Assembly (NCBI GenBank): GCA_029240935.1
Contig: JARDZI010000002.1
Coordinates: 1 to 37,894 of the forward strand
DNA: 37,894 nucleotides
Direction: 5' to 3'
From: Clostridiales bacterium
GTDB lineage: Bacteria > Bacillota > Clostridia > Clostridiales > Caloramatoraceae
This document shows, piece after piece, positions 34,071 through 37,894 of the stretch. Positions within the stretch are counted from its first letter, which is position 1, and each line of letters starts with the position of its first letter. Under the pieces are notes generated by a model. That model was given only the letters and a program-made list of their open reading frames with translations, was not told the origin of the DNA and did no database searches. The translations under genes were made by a program, and so were the position numbers.

Positions 34071-34984
34071 CAGTTATCATCCTCTCCCTCAGGTAAAACT
34101 GCCTTAAGGGCTGCTATTGCAACCTCTAGCTGTTTTTCATCAGGTTCTCTTGTTGTTAGATTCTGCAGCATTAGTCCTGGATATGCTAATATCTTTGCTA
34201 AACCACTTTCAGACTTTCCAAGCCATTTTATAAGCTCATAGGATAATCCAGCAACCACAGGAAGAAATACTATTCTAGATATTATTCTCATTAACACGCC
34301 TGGCCATCCAAGAAAGCTGAAAAAAAGTATACTTATAAACATTACAATAAGAAGAAAATTGGTTCCACATCTTGGATGGAGTCTTTTATACTTCTTTGCA
34401 TTTTCAGGAGTAAGCTCCTCTCCTGCCTCATAGCAGAATATACTTTTATGCTCTGCACCATGGTACTCAAACACCCTCTGAATGTCCTTCAGCTTGCTAA
34501 TTAGATAAATATATATAACAAAAATAACAAGTCTAACTAACCCCTCAAACAGGTTTTTTAGTATTGAGTTTTGTGTTATCTTGTCTATTAAGCTTGCTGA
34601 ATAGGTTGGAATTCCAACAAATATAGCTATTGCAATTATAAATGATAGTGCGACAGAAAAGCCCATTATCACATTTTCAGCCTTGTCCCCAAGTTTTTCC
34701 TTTAAAAATTTATCAAACTTACTTTCACTCTCTTCTTCCTCAAAAAATGAGGCAGAGTAGGTTAAACTTTTCATACCTGTGCCAAGAGAATCAATTAAAG
34801 ATGCACTTCCCCTTATTATCGGTACTGAAAGTATTTTACTCCTCTTCGTTAGTGGAAGACTATCCTTAACATCAACCTCTATTTCTCCATCAGGCCTTCT
34901 CACTGCTATAGCAATCTTTTTAGGCCCTCGCATCATAACTCCCTCAATAACTGCCTGTCCTCCAATACTAGTCTTCTTTCCCAT
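34067..34984 (-). CDS. DUF1385 membrane protein (YqhQ-like)
   Basis: The protein has 305 residues. It begins with the family mark GGQAVIEGVMMRGP and has HGAEHKSIFCYEAGEELT and RLHPRCGTNFL around the middle membrane helices. Two long hydrophobic stretches flank these. The family is found beside prmC and prfA in many Firmicutes; its function is not established. The ATG at 34984 follows GAGGTG; a TTG one codon earlier lacks spacing. It overlaps prmC by 4 bases. Confidence 0.92.
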   Translation of the reverse strand: MGKKTSIGGQAVIEGVMMRGPKKIAIAVRRPDGEIEVDVKDSLPLTKRSKILSVPIIRGSASLIDSLGTGMKSLTYSASFFEEEESESKFDKFLKEKLGDKAENVIMGFSVALSFIIAIAIFVGIPTYSASLIDKITQNSILKNLFEGLVRLVIFVIYIYLISKLKDIQRVFEYHGAEHKSIFCYEAGEELTPENAKKYKRLHPRCGTNFLLIVMFISILFFSFLGWPGVLMRIISRIVFLPVVAGLSYELIKWLGKSESGLAKILAYPGLMLQNLTTREPDEKQLEVAIAALKAVLPEGEDDNW

Positions 34985-35147
34985 CAAATCACCTCTTTAT
35001 CATTGATTAATTATATCATATTATATGTTTTCTATGTGACTAAGTTATTATATAAATTGTTATATTTTTATGAAGCCTATAGGTAATTTATGTTTGGGTG
35101 GTTTAGGGCATAATTGTGGAGGTGATGCATCGTAAATTACAAGCCAC

Positions 35148-35180
35148 ACCGTAGGGGCGAACAGTGTTCGCCCCTACGGT
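35148..35180. repeat. Perfect 33-base palindromic repeat, copy 5
   Basis: ACCGTAGGGGCGAACA (35148-35163) is exactly inverted as TGTTCGCCCCTACGGT with one central G. It is the most perfect copy of the family. The 397-base gap 34985-35381 holds this, the next copy and one more hairpin, and no gene. Confidence 0.88.
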
Positions 35181-35218
35181 ACCAGAGTTTTGAATTATGT
35201 CTGTATCATAATGGGCAA

Positions 35219-35247
35219 TTGCGGGCGAACACTGTTCGCACCTACAA
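35219..35247. repeat. GGGCGAACACTGTTCGC repeat, copy 6
   Basis: The core GCGGGCGAACACTGTTCGCA is followed by CCTACAA. The arms are less perfect than in copy 5, which lies 39 bases away in the other orientation. Confidence 0.75.
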
Positions 35248-35256
35248 CACATAGTT

Positions 35257-35284
35257 GTCTATATGTTTCGGTTAACATATAGAC
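35257..35284. other. Perfect 11-bp hairpin after the repeat
   Basis: GTCTATATGTT (35257-35267) pairs with AACATATAGAC (35274-35284) around a 6-base loop. There is no T tract. It follows tdk on the - strand by about 100 bases. It might be the end of a repeat or a structure in the tdk 3' region. Confidence 0.45.
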
Positions 35285-35381
35285 GACCTGGGACCCATCC
35301 TTCCTATTATATTCAATATTACTCACAAAATAAAAAAAGAATCGAATACCTACAAATATCCAATTCTCAAAATATTCACCA

Positions 35382-35999
35382 TTATTTACTTTCAAGGGCA
35401 GCTTTCTTACTTTCATATTTTTCCTTAAGCTCATAGTAGCATTTGGGGCAAAGAGCTTCATATACTATGTTGTCCCCATTATCGATTGCTACCTGTTCAC
35501 CTTCAAAAACAAAGTTTCCATTTATCTTTCTTCCATTTAGTAATGCCTTCTTGCCACATTGACATATGGTTTTCAACTCTTCAAGGCTGTGGGCAATCAA
35601 TAGGAGTCTTGTGCTTCCCTCAAACCCATTCATTTGAAAATCAGTTCTAAGTCCATAACATATAACAGGGATGTTCATTTTTACTGCTATTTCAAAAAAA
35701 TGATCTATTTGTTCCTTCTTAAAGAACTGAGCCTCGTCCACAAGTATACAATCAATAACTCCATTTTCCTTAATCCAGTTTTCAACCTCATAATATACGT
35801 TTTTGTTCCCAGGTAAATACATATCTGCTTCTCTAGTAACACCCAGTCTTGAAACCACCTTGTTACCACCCTTTGTATCTGTCATTGGTTTAACAATTAC
35901 TGCATTCATACCTCTTTCTTCATAATTGTATGCCACCTGCAATAGATTTGTAGATTTTCCACAATTCATAGCTCCATACCTAAAATATAGCTTGCTCAT
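35382..35999 (-). CDS. tdk: Thymidine kinase
   Basis: The protein has 205 residues of the type II kinase family and phosphorylates thymidine to dTMP. P-loop GAMNCGKST lies at 9-17, the catalytic VDEAQFF near 87-93 (Glu89), and zinc is held by Cys146, Cys148, Cys184 and Cys187. The ATG at 35999 has GGAGG 10 bases upstream; an in-frame start at 36044 is rejected as it lacks a site. rpmE lies upstream behind two terminators, so tdk has its own promoter. Confidence 0.96.
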   Translation of the reverse strand: MSKLYFRYGAMNCGKSTNLLQVAYNYEERGMNAVIVKPMTDTKGGNKVVSRLGVTREADMYLPGNKNVYYEVENWIKENGVIDCILVDEAQFFKKEQIDHFFEIAVKMNIPVICYGLRTDFQMNGFEGSTRLLLIAHSLEELKTICQCGKKALLNGRKINGNFVFEGEQVAIDNGDNIVYEALCPKCYYELKEKYESKKAALESK

Positions 36000-36149
36000 C
36001 TTAGTGCAACCTCCAAATATATATTTTTTTGATATAAATAACACAATAATACCCTGGATACGTTTTTATAACCTATTTAATTATATATAATATCGCCTCT
36101 CATAACAATTACTAAATTAAATTTATCTATACTTTTACCAAAAAACAAA

Positions 36150-36169
36150 AAGACCGATTATCCGGTCTT
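36150..36169 (-). terminator. rpmE terminator, second hairpin
   Basis: AAGACCG (36150-36156) pairs with CGGTCTT (36163-36169). On the - strand TTTGTTTTTTGG follows. It lies 40 bases after an almost identical hairpin. Confidence 0.88.
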
Positions 36170-36189
36170 AAAAAAACTACAAAGATTAA

Positions 36190-36209
36190 AAGACCGAAAA
36201 ATCGGTCTT
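36190..36209 (-). terminator. rpmE terminator, first hairpin
   Basis: AAGACCG (36190-36196) pairs with CGGTCTT (36203-36209). On the - strand TTAATCTTTG follows. Its stem is identical to the second hairpin; only the loops differ. Confidence 0.85.
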
Positions 36210-36238
36210 AAAATTACAAAATAAGTACAAAGTCTATC

Positions 36239-36469
36239 TTAGACTTCCTTTTCTTCTTCTGACTCTGATTTCATGTTGTATTTCTTCATGAACTTATCAA
36301 TTCTTCCGCCAGCGTCCATAAACTTTTGCTTTCCAGTATAGAATGGATGGCACTTTGAGCAAACTTCAACCTTTAATTCATTCTTAACTGAGCCAGTTGT
36401 AAAAGTATTGCCACAAGCACACTTAACAACAGCTTCATGTGAATAATTTGGATGAACTTTTTCTTTCAT
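36239..36469 (-). CDS. rpmE: Ribosomal protein L31 (zinc form)
   Basis: The protein has 76 residues. Cys17, Cys19, Cys37 and Cys40 (KCACG and [14 protein letters not shown]) are the zinc ligands of the C+ type of L31, used when zinc is plentiful. The C-terminal tail is acidic (SESEEEKEV), longer than in many homologues. AAAGAGGTG precedes the ATG. It lies 211 bases after rho on the same strand, an order common in Clostridia. Confidence 0.97.
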   Translation of the reverse strand: MKEKVHPNYSHEAVVKCACGNTFTTGSVKNELKVEVCSKCHPFYTGKQKFMDAGGRIDKFMKKYNMKSESEEEKEV

Positions 36470-36680
36470 CTATTTCACCTCTTTCTGCAAAACTTTTAAT
36501 CCAATAACAAATTAGCATCTTTTAATACCTGTACTATAAACAGGTTATATTACTTTTTAAGTGTAAAACACTGTAAAAAGACACATTTATCACTAACTTT
36601 TAATATTATATCATAGTGATTATGTTTAATCAACTATTTATAGCAAAGATTTTGTATAATCTTTTGCTATATTTTTGATA

Positions 36681-37894
36681 TTAAACCTGTTTTGGGAATG
36701 ACTGAACAAATTCTTTATTATTCTTAGTTCTTACTAGTGCAGTTAAAAGATGTTCAGTTGCTTCCTGAGTTGATTCACTGGAAAGCATCTTTCTTATTGC
36801 AGCAATTGCCATACCCTCATCAGGGGTTAATAATAGATCTTCTCTTCTTGTTCCAGATTTATTTATGTCTATTGCTGGGAATACTCTTCTTTCTTGAAGC
36901 CTTCTATCTAGATGAACCTCCATGTTCCCGGTTCCCTTAAACTCTTCAAAAATCATATCATCCATACGGCTTCCTGTTTCTATTAGCGCAGTTGATAGAA
37001 TAGTTAAGCTTCCACCCTCTTCAATATTTCTAGCTGCTCCAAAGAATTTTTTAGGTTGGATTAAAGCACCTGGGTCAAGACCTCCAGAAAGTGTCCTTCC
37101 TGTAGGAGAAATTGTTAGATTGTATGCCCTTGAAAGTCTTGTTATACTGTCCATAAGTATTACAACATCCATTTTCATCTCAACAAGTCTTTTAGCACGC
37201 TCAAGAACTAACTCAGTAACTCTTGTATGATTGTTTGGTTCCTCATCAAAGGTTGAATATACAACTTCACCATTAATGGACCTTTTCATATCTGTAACCT
37301 CTTCAGGTCTTTCATCTATTAAAAGAACAATTAATTTAACATCCGGATGGTTTATTGAAATTGCGTTGGCAATTTTTTTAAGTAAAACTGTTTTTCCTGC
37401 CTTTGGAGGTGCTACTATTAATCCTCTTTGACCTCTACCAAGTGGAGCAATCAAATCTATTATTCTTGTAGCCAAATCATTACTGGTAGTTTCAAGACTT
37501 AACCTGCTATCAGGAAAAATTGGTGTGAGATTTTCAAATGCCTTTCTCCCATAAACCCTCTCTGGAGGGGCTCCATTTATCTCCTGAAGATAAATCAATG
37601 CCTTATATTTCTCTGTTTCCCTTGGGAACCTTGCCTTACCTTTTATTTTATCCCCAGTCCTAAGATTAAACTTTCTAATTTGGGATGGTGAAACATATAT
37701 ATCTCTTGGACCCTGTTGATAGTTATCTAATCTTAAAAAACCATAGGATTGATTTTCAATTAACTCAAATATTCCCTCAACAGTATCAGAATCCTGTATC
37801 AGTTCCTTCATTCTTTCTCTTTTTTCTTCATTAATGTCATTTAGTTTTATTTTTTCAACTGCCTTTGGTTCCTCTTCTGGAATATCCTCTTGAA
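36681..37894 (-). CDS. rho: Transcription termination factor Rho (N-terminus cut by the edge)
   Basis: The frame is open from the stop at 36681 to the right edge. An ATG at 37811 lies inside it, but codons upstream continue as an acidic, Lys-rich stretch ([16 protein letters not shown]), so the true start lies outside the window. The cold-shock-like RNA domain has SYGFLRL. The ATPase domain has Walker [13 protein letters not shown], Walker [17 protein letters not shown] and the R-loop/Q-loop segments ([22 protein letters not shown]). Rho is a hexameric RNA helicase that ends transcription. The next gene downstream is rpmE. Confidence 0.97.
   Translation of the reverse strand, partial: QEDIPEEEPKAVEKIKLNDINEEKRERMKELIQDSDTVEGIFELIENQSYGFLRLDNYQQGPRDIYVSPSQIRKFNLRTGDKIKGKARFPRETEKYKALIYLQEINGAPPERVYGRKAFENLTPIFPDSRLSLETTSNDLATRIIDLIAPLGRGQRGLIVAPPKAGKTVLLKKIANAISINHPDVKLIVLLIDERPEEVTDMKRSINGEVVYSTFDEEPNNHTRVTELVLERAKRLVEMKMDVVILMDSITRLSRAYNLTISPTGRTLSGGLDPGALIQPKKFFGAARNIEEGGSLTILSTALIETGSRMDDMIFEEFKGTGNMEVHLDRRLQERRVFPAIDINKSGTRREDLLLTPDEGMAIAAIRKMLSSESTQEATEHLLTALVRTKNNKEFVQSFPKQV

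Noticed and set aside
35195-35461. An 88-codon frame on the - strand overlapping the end of tdk
   Set aside because: It runs through the palindromic repeats and into tdk in another frame. It has no recognisable domain or ribosome site.
1-37894. CRISPR array, tRNA or rRNA genes, prophage
   Set aside because: No regularly spaced direct repeats, cloverleaf sequences, rRNA-like segments or phage genes were seen. The spaced palindromes are dispersed and irregular.

Overview
The window is AT-rich DNA with strong Shine-Dalgarno sites and occasional TTG/GTG starts. It carries S-box and T-box riboswitches, Rrf2 and ArsR regulators, arginine phosphatase and zinc-type L31. This points to a low-GC Firmicute of the class Clostridia; I cannot name the species. 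No rRNA, tRNA, phage, CRISPR array or transposase gene was seen.

Layout. Positions 1-2400 hold the tail of a probable cupredoxin-like protein, facing a histidine kinase/response regulator pair across a bidirectional terminator. Positions 2600-8500 (+ strand) form a methionine module: a sigma-A-like promoter, two SAM (S-box) riboswitches in series each with its own terminator, a CapA-type metallophosphatase, the ABC transporter metN-metI-metQ and an M20 amidohydrolase. Positions 8580-19900 (mostly - strand) hold two paralogous Cu(I) P-type ATPases, a CopZ chaperone, small Cys-rich proteins, a DUF2318 protein and an unrecognised two-repeat lipoprotein. A cysteine island is embedded among them: a T-box with a TGC (Cys) specifier before a cystine-type symporter, then cysK, divergent from a CymR-like Rrf2 regulator. 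Positions 20000-25200 are arsenic genes on the - strand: arsR-arsD-arsA, arsR-permease-thioredoxin-like protein, and a decayed C-terminal fragment of an ACR3 arsenite pump.

From 25900 to the right edge the - strand is a clostridial housekeeping block. It is transcribed right to left: rho (cut by the edge), rpmE, tdk, a DUF1385 gene, prmC, a split chromate transporter pair, prfA, two small PH-like membrane proteins, a ZIP transporter, the Sua5/TsaC gene, an arginine phosphatase, rpiB and upp. Short GC-rich inverted repeats, most bounded by TGTAG...CTACA, sit between genes across the whole window.

How it fits together. The left two thirds concern sulfur amino acids and thiophilic metals: methionine import controlled by SAM, cystine import controlled by uncharged tRNA-Cys, cysteine synthesis probably controlled by a CymR-like factor, and Cu/As efflux controlled at operators placed at the start of transcription. 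The most notable items are the serial S-box leader before a CapA-type enzyme, the Cys T-box, the duplicated copper pumps with matched HMA pairs, the internally duplicated lipoprotein, the ars operon without an intact pump, and the repeat family.
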